Below are positions 57,201-64,000 of a stretch of 64,000 bases of DNA, piece after piece. Below the pieces are notes generated by a model. It saw only the letters and a list, made by a program, of their open reading frames with translations, was not told the DNA's origin and made no database searches. The DNA is taken from assembly GCA_964615975.1 (NCBI GenBank), contig CAZTTH010000018.1:1-64000 (forward strand), read 5' to 3'. Source of the DNA: CAZTTH01 sp964615975 (GTDB taxonomy: Bacteria > Verrucomicrobiota > Lentisphaeria > JABSQK01 > JAJFLO01). Within the stretch, counting starts at the first letter, position 1, and every line of letters begins with the position of its first letter. The position numbers and the translations under genes are program-made.

Positions 57201-59408
57201 GCCCTATTTTGCTCTCCTACCATGGAACTCGGCATAGATATAGGCGGGTTGAGTGTTGTCCATCTTCGCAATGCTCCACCAAATCCCGCGAACTATGCCC
57301 AGCGGGCGGGCAGAGCAGGGCGGAGTGGCCAGGGAGCGCTGATCCTTACCTACTGCTCGAGTTATTCGCCTCATGACCGCCACTATTTCAAGGAACAGGC
57401 AGCCTTGGTGGCCGGTGCGGTTATGGCATCCAGGCTGGATTTGTGCAACCGTGAGTTGCTTACATCCCATCTCAATGCCCTGGTAATTTCTCGGATTGGC
57501 TTACCCGGCCTCGAAGGGATTGCTGGTTCAAGCCCTTCCATTATGCGCCTGGTTGTCGATGATAACAACGATATGCCGCTCACCACGGAAGTCCGTGCCA
57601 GCCTTGAAATTACTCCCATCTTGTTTAACGATCTTAAGGCCACTTTCAAACGGATTATCAAGGACTTTGAAACTAAACTCGAAACCTATGGCAGCGGCTG
57701 GTATACCGATCAATGGATCGATCAGAACTTGTCCAAAGTCACTGATCAACTTGATGAAGCGCTCAAACGCTGGCGTATGCTTTATCGTTCCGCAAATGCC
57801 CTGCTCATACGGGCAACGCAGGCCATTCAGACCGGGCGACTTTCAGGTGAGGAGTTCCGCAAACACCAGAACATCGAGCGGCAGGCAACCCGACAATTGA
57901 ATCTTTTGCGTAATGATCTGGGAGGAAAATCCACTGAATTATCTGAATTTTACCCCTACCGTTATTTTGCTTCCGAAGGTTTTCTGCCGGGGTATAATTT
58001 TACCCGTCTGCCTGTGCGCATATTCCTTCCTGATGACCAGGCTTCCGGTGAATTTATCTCGCGATCGCGTGCCATTGCCTTGCGGGAATTCGGCCCACAG
58101 AACATCATCTATCATAACGGCCGGAAATACCGGGTCTGCCAGCTAGTGATCCAGGATGCCGAATCAGCCCTCAGCGAAGCGAAGATCAGCACCAAAGCCG
58201 GTTACTTTCTCACCGGAGAACAGAAAGACTTGGAAATTTGTCCGTTCTCCGGCTGTAATTTGGGGGATAACGCCAACAAACAACATCTCCATAATCTCAT
58301 GGAAATGACCGAATCCCGTGCCGAGATTATCGATCGCATCACCTGCGAAGAGGAAGAACGTCTCACCTGTGGTTATGATATTCGCACCTTCTTTTCCGTT
58401 GATGGCGGTCATTTTGAACGGATTCGCAAAGCCGTCGCTTATACCAGTGAGAATGAGATGCTCAATCTTCGTTATATCCCGGCTGCCCGCCTGATTCAGG
58501 TCAACTACCAGTGGCGCTCCCAACGTCAGGAAGGTTTTCCCCTCGGCTTGATCTCCGGTGACTGGCGCAGTTCCATGCCCAAAGCGGACAACAATATCAA
58601 GGAAGTATTCCGTTTGGTGAAGCTCTGGACCTCAAATCTCGCCGATGCACTTTACCTCGAGCCAATTCAACCGTTGGGATTAAAACCTGAAGGCGTTATT
58701 ACCCTCCAGTACGCTCTGAAACGCGCGATTGAGAGTATTTTTCAGGTTGAACCCAATGAGATTGGTGTAGTATCCCTTGGCAATCAGGATGCTCCCAATA
58801 TTCTGCTCTACGAAGCGGCCGAAGGCAGCCTGGGCATTCTATCTCAATTTGTCGATGATATTGAAGTATTTCACAACGTTATAGAAAAGGCGATTGCTGT
58901 ATGTCGCTTTGATGACTCCACCTACCAGGGACCCGCTTCTTACAACGACCTGTTGAGTTATTACAATCAACGCGATCACAAGATCATTGACCGTCATCTC
59001 ATCAAGGATGCCCTGGAGAAACTACGCATTTGCACCATCAATATTCTGACCAATATTGGCTATCATAATTATGAAGATCACTATCAGGCTCTGCTGCGTG
59101 GTCTTGATCCCAATTCCTCGACGGAACGGAAGTTTATCGATTATCTATACACCAACGGATTAAGATTGCCGGATGCAGCACAAAAACGAGTCATGGATAT
59201 TTACGTCCAACCGGATTTTTATTACGAACCGCGATTCTGGGTATTCTGTGATGGCACACCGCATGATGATTCCAATGTGCAGGCGGATGATAACATTAAA
59301 CGCCAGGCCATTATCGCCAAGGGAGATGAGGTCTGGGTTTATCATTATCGCGAGGATCTGGCAACCAAAGTAGCAGCGCGCCCAGATATCTTCAGGCGGG
59401 TGCGGTGA
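54285..59408 (+). CDS. Very large DEAD/DEAH helicase with DUF1998-like region and C-terminal nuclease-like tail
   Basis: The 1707-residue SF2 helicase has motif I TSGTGSGKSLTYIGTI (about 106-121), the DELH box at 227-230 (VFDELHTYRGRQGAD), GTSATM, then a ~650-residue insert before motifs SPTMELGIDIGGL (about 978) and YAQRAGRAGRSGQG (about 1005). At about 1470-1565 a DUF1998-like region reads LQYALKRAIESIFQVEPNEIG, ILLYEAAEGSLGIL and LLSYYNQRDHKIIDRHL; the usual CYDC cysteines before LLSYYNQ are Ser and Asp (ASYND). Residues about 1640-1700 (VQPDFYYEPRFWVFCDGTPHDD, then EVWVYHYREDL) resemble a Vsr-like or PD-(D/E)XK nuclease. Related to helicases such as DruE of Druantia and, distantly, DISARM components. 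Confidence 0.85.
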   Translation: MKTMNILKTHAKIIEDYASYIRSFIKIADPRIHEKVKAELEQGKLWPEPLLQFNPSYHKTDSLIKLTNTGVLHPDIAEIFKGLSLYQHQVKAIQLGTAGNDFIVTSGTGSGKSLTYIGTIFHHLLNNPNAPGVTAIVVYPMNALINSQSEEFQRYQENYEKATGRNFPISFGQYTGQEKENRRAEMRESPPQILLTNYMMLELLLTRLSERSIRDGIYKNLRFLVFDELHTYRGRQGADIALLIRRIRAQSELPVVCIGTSATMISVGSMADQRRGVAEVATILFGKPFTPEQVINETLDRSLSFSGTLPSGSELAAAITKGINLNDDVTKLQIHPVAIWLENKVALETCDGQLVRGKPQRISEIIHALSRECGLEEKVCRHYIAELLEWIGAVNNRIRETGQRYTILPFKLHQFISQTGSVYTTLDQDENRYITLEPGIYQPDDADKKLIFPNVFSRATGYTFICVSLIGDRLEPREFRESTGDEDDEITSGYLIIGEDIWNPPDDFELLPESWLRMTKAGPVPDSRVKSRFPIKLYFDETGKCSATEPKKWWGWFMSEPLLFDPTGGVFFDTKTNEGTKLTKLGSEGRSTSTTITAFSVLNQLNDIGYVQKDQKLLSFTDNRQDAALQAGHFNDFVQVVRLRAGIYQALKMATAGILTYMTLGEAVRKALNLPFTDYSTRNDEPELATIKRKYESCLQDFLLYRAIADLRRSWRIVLPNLEQCALLAIDYVDLDEIAGEEHFWSTTPLLGELKSDVRRELIATILDFFRLEYALFNENHLTDSRLKESEKQFRDMLKAPWSLDEKEELRIPSAIRLGPLHKSAKFPAKSMGPASALGKYIKLIVRQLNIDLDLRGDKYNEFILKLMNRLEAADYLKSQMARSDKNEEVPVFRLKLDKIIWKLGDNETVKPDSIKQRAYKHQTARPNLFFQSLYQRNFAALKCLQGDDHTGQLNSDVRIQREDQFRNGKISALFCSPTMELGIDIGGLSVVHLRNAPPNPANYAQRAGRAGRSGQGALILTYCSSYSPHDRHYFKEQAALVAGAVMASRLDLCNRELLTSHLNALVISRIGLPGLEGIAGSSPSIMRLVVDDNNDMPLTTEVRASLEITPILFNDLKATFKRIIKDFETKLETYGSGWYTDQWIDQNLSKVTDQLDEALKRWRMLYRSANALLIRATQAIQTGRLSGEEFRKHQNIERQATRQLNLLRNDLGGKSTELSEFYPYRYFASEGFLPGYNFTRLPVRIFLPDDQASGEFISRSRAIALREFGPQNIIYHNGRKYRVCQLVIQDAESALSEAKISTKAGYFLTGEQKDLEICPFSGCNLGDNANKQHLHNLMEMTESRAEIIDRITCEEEERLTCGYDIRTFFSVDGGHFERIRKAVAYTSENEMLNLRYIPAARLIQVNYQWRSQRQEGFPLGLISGDWRSSMPKADNNIKEVFRLVKLWTSNLADALYLEPIQPLGLKPEGVITLQYALKRAIESIFQVEPNEIGVVSLGNQDAPNILLYEAAEGSLGILSQFVDDIEVFHNVIEKAIAVCRFDDSTYQGPASYNDLLSYYNQRDHKIIDRHLIKDALEKLRICTINILTNIGYHNYEDHYQALLRGLDPNSSTERKFIDYLYTNGLRLPDAAQKRVMDIYVQPDFYYEPRFWVFCDGTPHDDSNVQADDNIKRQAIIAKGDEVWVYHYREDLATKVAARPDIFRRVR

Positions 59409-59525
59409 TAGCCTTTTATACTCTGCTTGAAAGTATCCAATCCAAGTTTAACTATTATGTGGCATCCAGCCAAACTAATAATTCAAATAACATTACAAAG
59501 TATATAAGCGTTCGGAAAGGGTATT

Positions 59526-59744
59526 ATGACCACCATAACCACAGTATTACCAGATGAGCTTGGACAACGATTGAATATGATCGCTCGTCAAACTAATAGC
59601 GATACCAGCATGGTTGTTCGCCAAGCCATAGAAATGTATTTGGAAGACCAAGAAGATTACAATGTTGCTTCCCAACGACTCGCGGGAAATCATCAACGAT
59701 ATACTCTGGAAGAGATAGAAAGGAAGTATGGGTTGGAGAATTGA
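59526..59744 (+). CDS. Ribbon-helix-helix antitoxin, RelB/ParD-like
   Basis: The 72-residue protein begins with a beta-strand (TTITTVLPDELGQRLNMIARQT) followed by two helices, as in MetJ/Arc ribbon-helix-helix repressors; the C-terminal part has LEDQEDYNVASQRLAGN and YTLEEIERKYGLEN, common in RelB-type antitoxins. The stop overlaps the following toxin start by 17 bases. GGAAAGGG lies shortly before the ATG. It would bind its own promoter and neutralise the toxin. Confidence 0.82.
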   Translation: MTTITTVLPDELGQRLNMIARQTNSDTSMVVRQAIEMYLEDQEDYNVASQRLAGNHQRYTLEEIERKYGLEN

Positions 59745-60003
59745 ATTCGACGACTCCGCCGAGAAAGAATTTGGCAAGCTTTCCCGCGATACGCAGCAAA
59801 AAATACGCGATTATCTTCGTCATAAAGTATTGGTACTTGAAGATCCCCGGTTATTAGGAAGGCCATTGCGAGGAGAGAAGTCTGGTTTTTGGCGATATCG
59901 AGTTGGAAAGTATCGCATCATTTGTCATGTACAGGACGATTGCCTTATTGTGTTAGTTCTGCGAATTGGTAAACGCGACAGGATATATAAAGATGATTTT
60001 TAA
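59728..60003 (+). CDS. RelE/ParE-family toxin
   Basis: The 91-residue protein has the RelE fold pattern: RIEFDDSAEKEFGKLSRDTQQKI, the LLGRPLRGEKSGFWRYRVGKYRIICHV core and the terminal VLVLRIGKRDRIYKD, with the arginines and Tyr often found at the RNase site of RelE. It would cleave mRNA in the ribosome A site; ParE-like gyrase poisons have the same fold. It overlaps the antitoxin gene and ends 38 bases before the SNF2 helicase gene, inside the predicted island. Confidence 0.85.
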   Translation: MGWRIEFDDSAEKEFGKLSRDTQQKIRDYLRHKVLVLEDPRLLGRPLRGEKSGFWRYRVGKYRIICHVQDDCLIVLVLRIGKRDRIYKDDF

Positions 60004-60041
60004 CTCATTACCACCCATTCGGTAATCGGAATATCCAATCC

Positions 60042-62912
60042 ATGTCCATCATGAACCGTTACTCTCCCGGAAAACTCGTCCATTTGCGTGGTCGCGATTG
60101 GATCGTGCTGCCCACCGAGGATAAAGACTTGCTTATCGTCAAGCCTCTTGGGGGCTCCGAGGATGAAATCACGGGTATATATCTGCCGCTTGATATTCCA
60201 GCGGATCGTCCTCATGATGCCAGTTTCACCAACCCAACTTCTGCCGATCTTGGCGATATTACCACTGCGCGCTGGCTATATGATGCGGCGCGTCTGGCTT
60301 TCCGCAATGGCGCCGGTCCCTTCCGCTCCCTGGCCAAGCTTTCATTTCGCCCGCGCGCCTATCAGATGGTGCCCTTGATCATGGCGTTGCGTCAGGATTC
60401 GGTTCGGCTGCTTATTGCCGATGATGTCGGGGTGGGGAAAACCATCGAATCACTGTTGATCGTCAAGGAACTAATTGAACGTCGCAAAATCAAACGCTTT
60501 GCCGTTATCTGTCTCCCTCATTTATGCGAACAATGGCAGGCTGAGATCCGGGATAAGATCGACCTCGAAGCCGTCATCATCCGCTCCAATACCCAGGCGC
60601 GACTCGATCGCCAAATCCAGGGTGATACCAGTGTATATGAATACTATCCTTTCCAGGTTATCAGTATTGACTTTATCAAATCCGATACTCGACGTGATGT
60701 GTTTATCGAACAATGTCCGGAACTGGTTATTGTCGACGAAGTCCATACCTGTGCCCGTCCAGCTGGCGCCTCCATCGGTCAGCAGCAACGCCATCATCTG
60801 GTCAGCCGCATCGCGCAAAAGATTGACCAAAAACTGATCCTTCTCACTGCCACTCCCCACAGTGGCAAACCAGAGGAATTTCACTCACTGCTCGGCTTGC
60901 TCCGCTCTGACTTCGAATCCCTCGATTTGCCGAATTCATCCCAGGTTCAACGCAAGGAACTGGCCCGCTTCCTGGTGCAGCGCAAGCGAGCGGATGTCGA
61001 TAAGTGGATGGGCGAGGATACCCCATTTCCAGAACGTGAAACCATTGAATGGCCCTATAATCTATCCAACGACTACCTTCACTTTTTTGATGAGATGCTT
61101 GATTTTGCCCGGAAACTGATTGCTCCGGATGATCCAGATCATAAACGGAAACGGGTTCAATACTGGACGGCTCTTGCGCTCTTGCGGGGAATAATGTCAA
61201 GTCCCGCTGCCGGCATTGAAATGCTGAACACCCGATTATCCAATCTGACTTCCCACATGGTTGATAGTGATGATAGGATCCTTGAAACCAGCGCTACGAT
61301 CGACGAAAATCCGGTAAGCGATACTGAGTTTGGCTACGAAGGCGATTATATGCCTACACAGATTATTGAGCAGAATAACTGGACCAGTTATCAACGCCAG
61401 CGTCTCAGTGGCTTTGCCAGGAAATTGCAACGCTTGAGTAACATTCGGGATGATCAAAAGCTTGCCTCTTGTGAATTGATCCTCGACGACTGGTTGAACC
61501 TGGGTTTTAATATCGTCGTCTTCTGCCGTTACATCGCCACCGCCCATTATGTCGGCACCCAACTGGAGCCGATATTAAAGAAAAAATTCCCCAAGCTCGA
61601 CCTCCAGGTAATAACCAGTGAATTGCCCGACGAACTGCGCAAACAACGCATTGAATCCATGGGCAAATCGCCATTGCGGGTTCTCGTCGCCACCGATTGC
61701 CTGAGCGAAGGCATTAATCTGCAGGAACATTTCACCAGTGTCTTGCATTACGATCTGCCCTGGAATCCCAACCGTCTGGAACAGCGTGAAGGCCGGGTTG
61801 ATCGCTTCGGACAAACCGCCCCCAAGGTCAAAACCTGCCTGCTTTATGGCGCTGATAACCCCATCGATGGCATCGTGCTCGATGTGCTCCTGCGCAAAGT
61901 GCGAGAGATCAAACGCTCTACCGGCATTAATGTGCCTTTTCCCGAGGATTCACAAAGCATCATCGACAGTATCACGCAAGCGCTATTGCTCAATCCCGGT
62001 CGCCTGATAAAAACCCGGCGGAATGAAGCGCAGCTTGAGTTTGATTTTGGCGGCTTCGATGAAGCTGCCGCCGCCAAAGCGAATGTGTCCCGCAAGTTGG
62101 AGGAGGCCGCCGATCGGGAAAAAGTATCCCGTGGCATCTTCGCCCAGAATGCCATCAAGGCACAGGAAATCGAAACTGACTTGCGGGTTGTGGATGAAGC
62201 GATAGGCGATCCTCAGGCTGTGGAAGAGTTCGTTACCTCCGTGCTTAATAATATCTTTGATGTACAGGTCATCCGGGATAAAAAGGGCTTCCGTTTCGTC
62301 ATGGGCAATCTGCCGCCGCAATTGCGTGATCTCCTGCCCTGCGGCGACCCCGTAAAAATCTGTTTTCTTTCACCCACCCCCAGTGGATATCACTACCTCG
62401 GCCGCAATCATCGCTTTGTGGAGCAACTCTGCCAGTTGGTCATGGCCAATACCATTTCCCGTGTCGACAAACACGCGGCGCGCGCTGCCGTTATCCGCAC
62501 CCGGCAGGTGGCAATAAAAACTACCATGTTGCTCTTACGCTGCCGCAATGTCATTGAACAAATTCATGATAATTATCGCATTGTCGCCGAAGAAATGATC
62601 CTCTGGGGCTGGCGCGGCACACCCGGGCAAAAGGAGATTATCGATCATGCCCATGCCAAATCATTGTTGACCGCGGCCAGAGCTTCTTCTGATCTCTCCC
62701 CACCAGCCCGGGCAAGTTTTCTCGACAACGAAATCAAACTGCTCGCCACGCTCACCGCCGATCTCGATGCTGTGGCCGAACGTCAATCAAAACAACTGGT
62801 CGCGGCCCACGAACGCTTCAGCGCCCTCATGGATCATCGCCGTTTCCAAGTCGTCTACCCCGTCCTGCCCATGGATATCCTCGGCATCTATGTGCTGTTG
62901 CCGGAGGGATGA
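60042..62912 (+). CDS. SNF2/RapA-like helicase of the defence-type island
   Basis: The 956-residue protein has a small N-terminal domain (about 1-70, GKLVHLRGRDWIVLPTED and EDEITGIYLPL), motif I RLLIADDVGVGKTIESLLIV (about 124), motif II VDEVHTC with D232 (DEVH instead of DEAH), ILLTATPHSG, and motif VI LEQREGRVDRFGQ (about 580). A long charged C-terminus (about 640-956) follows. It is unlike the two other SNF2 proteins in the window and is closer to the DrmD/RapA type found with DUF1998 helicases in defence islands. 38 bases after the RelE gene. A role in recognising or remodelling invading DNA with the 1707-residue helicase is likely but inferred. Confidence 0.85.
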   Translation: MSIMNRYSPGKLVHLRGRDWIVLPTEDKDLLIVKPLGGSEDEITGIYLPLDIPADRPHDASFTNPTSADLGDITTARWLYDAARLAFRNGAGPFRSLAKLSFRPRAYQMVPLIMALRQDSVRLLIADDVGVGKTIESLLIVKELIERRKIKRFAVICLPHLCEQWQAEIRDKIDLEAVIIRSNTQARLDRQIQGDTSVYEYYPFQVISIDFIKSDTRRDVFIEQCPELVIVDEVHTCARPAGASIGQQQRHHLVSRIAQKIDQKLILLTATPHSGKPEEFHSLLGLLRSDFESLDLPNSSQVQRKELARFLVQRKRADVDKWMGEDTPFPERETIEWPYNLSNDYLHFFDEMLDFARKLIAPDDPDHKRKRVQYWTALALLRGIMSSPAAGIEMLNTRLSNLTSHMVDSDDRILETSATIDENPVSDTEFGYEGDYMPTQIIEQNNWTSYQRQRLSGFARKLQRLSNIRDDQKLASCELILDDWLNLGFNIVVFCRYIATAHYVGTQLEPILKKKFPKLDLQVITSELPDELRKQRIESMGKSPLRVLVATDCLSEGINLQEHFTSVLHYDLPWNPNRLEQREGRVDRFGQTAPKVKTCLLYGADNPIDGIVLDVLLRKVREIKRSTGINVPFPEDSQSIIDSITQALLLNPGRLIKTRRNEAQLEFDFGGFDEAAAAKANVSRKLEEAADREKVSRGIFAQNAIKAQEIETDLRVVDEAIGDPQAVEEFVTSVLNNIFDVQVIRDKKGFRFVMGNLPPQLRDLLPCGDPVKICFLSPTPSGYHYLGRNHRFVEQLCQLVMANTISRVDKHAARAAVIRTRQVAIKTTMLLLRCRNVIEQIHDNYRIVAEEMILWGWRGTPGQKEIIDHAHAKSLLTAARASSDLSPPARASFLDNEIKLLATLTADLDAVAERQSKQLVAAHERFSALMDHRRFQVVYPVLPMDILGIYVLLPEG

Positions 62913-63065
62913 TTTTGAAACGGATTTTTGCCGCGGTTTTTTGGAACTGTCAACCAGATTGTCCGATTGATTATATCTGTTAGAGCAATATCATTACTCT
63001 GTTGCGGGGTATAAAACGCAATTTTGATAACTCATAAAGTCTACGATCTGCAAAATTCATAATCC

Positions 63066-64000
63066 ATGCCATTACCACTTAACATCAATGATCTTCTCCA
63101 TGGCAAGTCCGTTGAGTGGGAACGCCTTGAGTTCAAGGAGGGCTGGAATCCGCTCACCACCCTCCACACAATGTGCGCCTTTGCCAATGATTTTCATAAT
63201 TTTGGCGGCGGCTACATTGTTATTGGCATCAAGGAGAAAAACGGTGTTCCCGAGCTCCCGCCGGTTGGTCTCAAATCTGCTCAAATCGACTTGATCCAGA
63301 AAGACCTTCTCAATCTGGGGCATCATGCCATCCAACCTGCCTATCATCCTATCGCCGTGCCTTATGAGATTGATGGAAGTTCCATCGTCGTTATCTGGGC
63401 TCCCGGCGGTCAATCTCGCCCTTATAAAGCCAGAGTCAGCATGAGCCGGGACAACAAAGATTATGGTTACTTTATCCGGCGTGGTTCCAGTACCGTCCGG
63501 GCCAAAGGCGCAACTGAATCCGAATTGCTTTCCCTGACGGCAACGATTCCTTTCGACGATCGCATCAATCAGCATGCCGGGGTGGAAGACCTCTCCCGTG
63601 CATTGATGCAGGATTATCTGCGGCAGGTCGGTAGTGATTTGACCCAACAGGCGCCGACGCTATCACTGGCGGAATTAGGGCGGCAAATGGGGGTAATCGG
63701 CGGTCCCCTCGAAGCGCCGTTTCCACTCAACATTGGTTTGATGATGTTCAATCCTGAACCTGACCGTTTTTTTCCGGTCATGCAGATCGACGTGGTGTGG
63801 TTTCCCAGGGAAGGACCCGGCGGCGATAAGTTCACCGAAAAAATCTTTCGTGGTCCCATCCCGCGAATGACCCGTGATGCGCTCGATTACATCAAACGTA
63901 ATTTTATCAGCGAAACGGTTATCAAGCATCCGGATCGCGCTGAATCAACGCGGGTGGAAAATTTTCCCTACGTCGCCGTTGAAGAGGCGGTAGTCAATGC
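63066..64000 (+). CDS. AlbA_2 (Schlafen-like) ATP-binding protein, truncated by window end
   Basis: An open frame from ATG at 63066 continues without a stop to the last base (311 codons plus one base). The N-terminus shows an AlbA_2/Schlafen-like domain: EWERLEFKEGWNPL, CAFANDFHNFGGGYIVIGI and GYFIRRGSSTVRAK. The last visible residues, EEAVVNA, match the start of the HATPase-like motif of AlbA_2 plus ATPase regulators, often named RecG-like or transcriptional regulators. It follows the SNF2 helicase gene by 153 bases in the same direction. No Shine-Dalgarno is evident. AlbA_2 proteins recur near defence helicases. The rest lies outside the window. Confidence 0.8.
   Translation, partial: MPLPLNINDLLHGKSVEWERLEFKEGWNPLTTLHTMCAFANDFHNFGGGYIVIGIKEKNGVPELPPVGLKSAQIDLIQKDLLNLGHHAIQPAYHPIAVPYEIDGSSIVVIWAPGGQSRPYKARVSMSRDNKDYGYFIRRGSSTVRAKGATESELLSLTATIPFDDRINQHAGVEDLSRALMQDYLRQVGSDLTQQAPTLSLAELGRQMGVIGGPLEAPFPLNIGLMMFNPEPDRFFPVMQIDVVWFPREGPGGDKFTEKIFRGPIPRMTRDALDYIKRNFISETVIKHPDRAESTRVENFPYVAVEEAVVN

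Noticed and set aside
54285..64000. Direct naming of the island as DISARM or Druantia
   Set aside because: No methyltransferase, PLD, DruH or other defining partners are visible, and DUF1998 is fused to the helicase; naming it would go beyond the sequence.
1..64000. tRNA and rRNA genes
   Set aside because: No clover-leaf or rRNA segment was recognised by reading; a tRNAscan would be needed to exclude one fully.

Overview
The window reads as chromosomal DNA of a Gram-negative bacterium, most likely of the Planctomycetes-Verrucomicrobia-Lentisphaerae (PVC) group; no 16S rRNA is present, so this rests on gene content. Evidence: apolipoprotein N-acyltransferase (Lnt) and an outer-membrane beta-barrel-like protein; LL-diaminopimelate aminotransferase (DapL), the lysine route common in PVC bacteria; a pseudopilin-like protein ending in the H-x(9-10)-DG motif abundant in PVC genomes; a GspK/GspJ-type secretion pair; and the order rplM-rpsI-argC-argJ. 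Many starts, including those of both ribosomal protein genes, lack a Shine-Dalgarno sequence. Base composition looks AT-rich in the first ~30 kb and visibly more GC-rich after ~40 kb (by eye).

Layout. 0-8 kb: a GC-rich hairpin-dense region that is probably a small RNA, rlmN, an exported coiled-coil protein, RNase R, then the rplM-rpsI-argC-argJ operon. 8-15.5 kb, all on the minus strand: GspK-like, GspJ-like and a small exported protein in one operon; the translation factor EF-P with its lysyl-ligase EpmA; an exported MsrA; a pseudopilin-like protein. 15.5-20 kb: dapL followed by an almost gapless set of an orphan ABC ATPase, a C39/papain-like peptidase and an ATP-grasp amidoligase of the RimK type. 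20-23 kb: an SNF2 ATPase.

23-41.5 kb is a sensory and surface block. Two hybrid histidine kinases on the plus strand converge on a minus-strand run that codes, in transcription order, for a beta-barrel/TPR/carbohydrate-binding-like protein, a two-CBM putative glycoside hydrolase, a c-type-haem DUF3365 membrane sensor, an ammonium-transporter/histidine-kinase fusion and a REC-PAS-PAS-PAS kinase. A divergent exported EEP-fold protein has lost part of its active site. 41.5-54 kb: a second, larger SNF2 ATPase, maf, lnt, a GT39-like/GT2 pair, hemE, a small hairpin-rich inverted-repeat element, an orphan MEMO/AmmeMemoRadiSam-B protein and a MarC-family protein.

54-64 kb looks like the start of a defence-type island: a 1707-residue DEAD/DEAH helicase with a DUF1998-like region and a C-terminal restriction-endonuclease-like tail, a RelB/RelE-type toxin-antitoxin pair, a 956-residue SNF2/RapA-like helicase, and an AlbA_2 (Schlafen-like) protein running off the window end. 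This resembles parts of DISARM and Druantia but matches neither as seen, and is the best candidate for an undescribed system.
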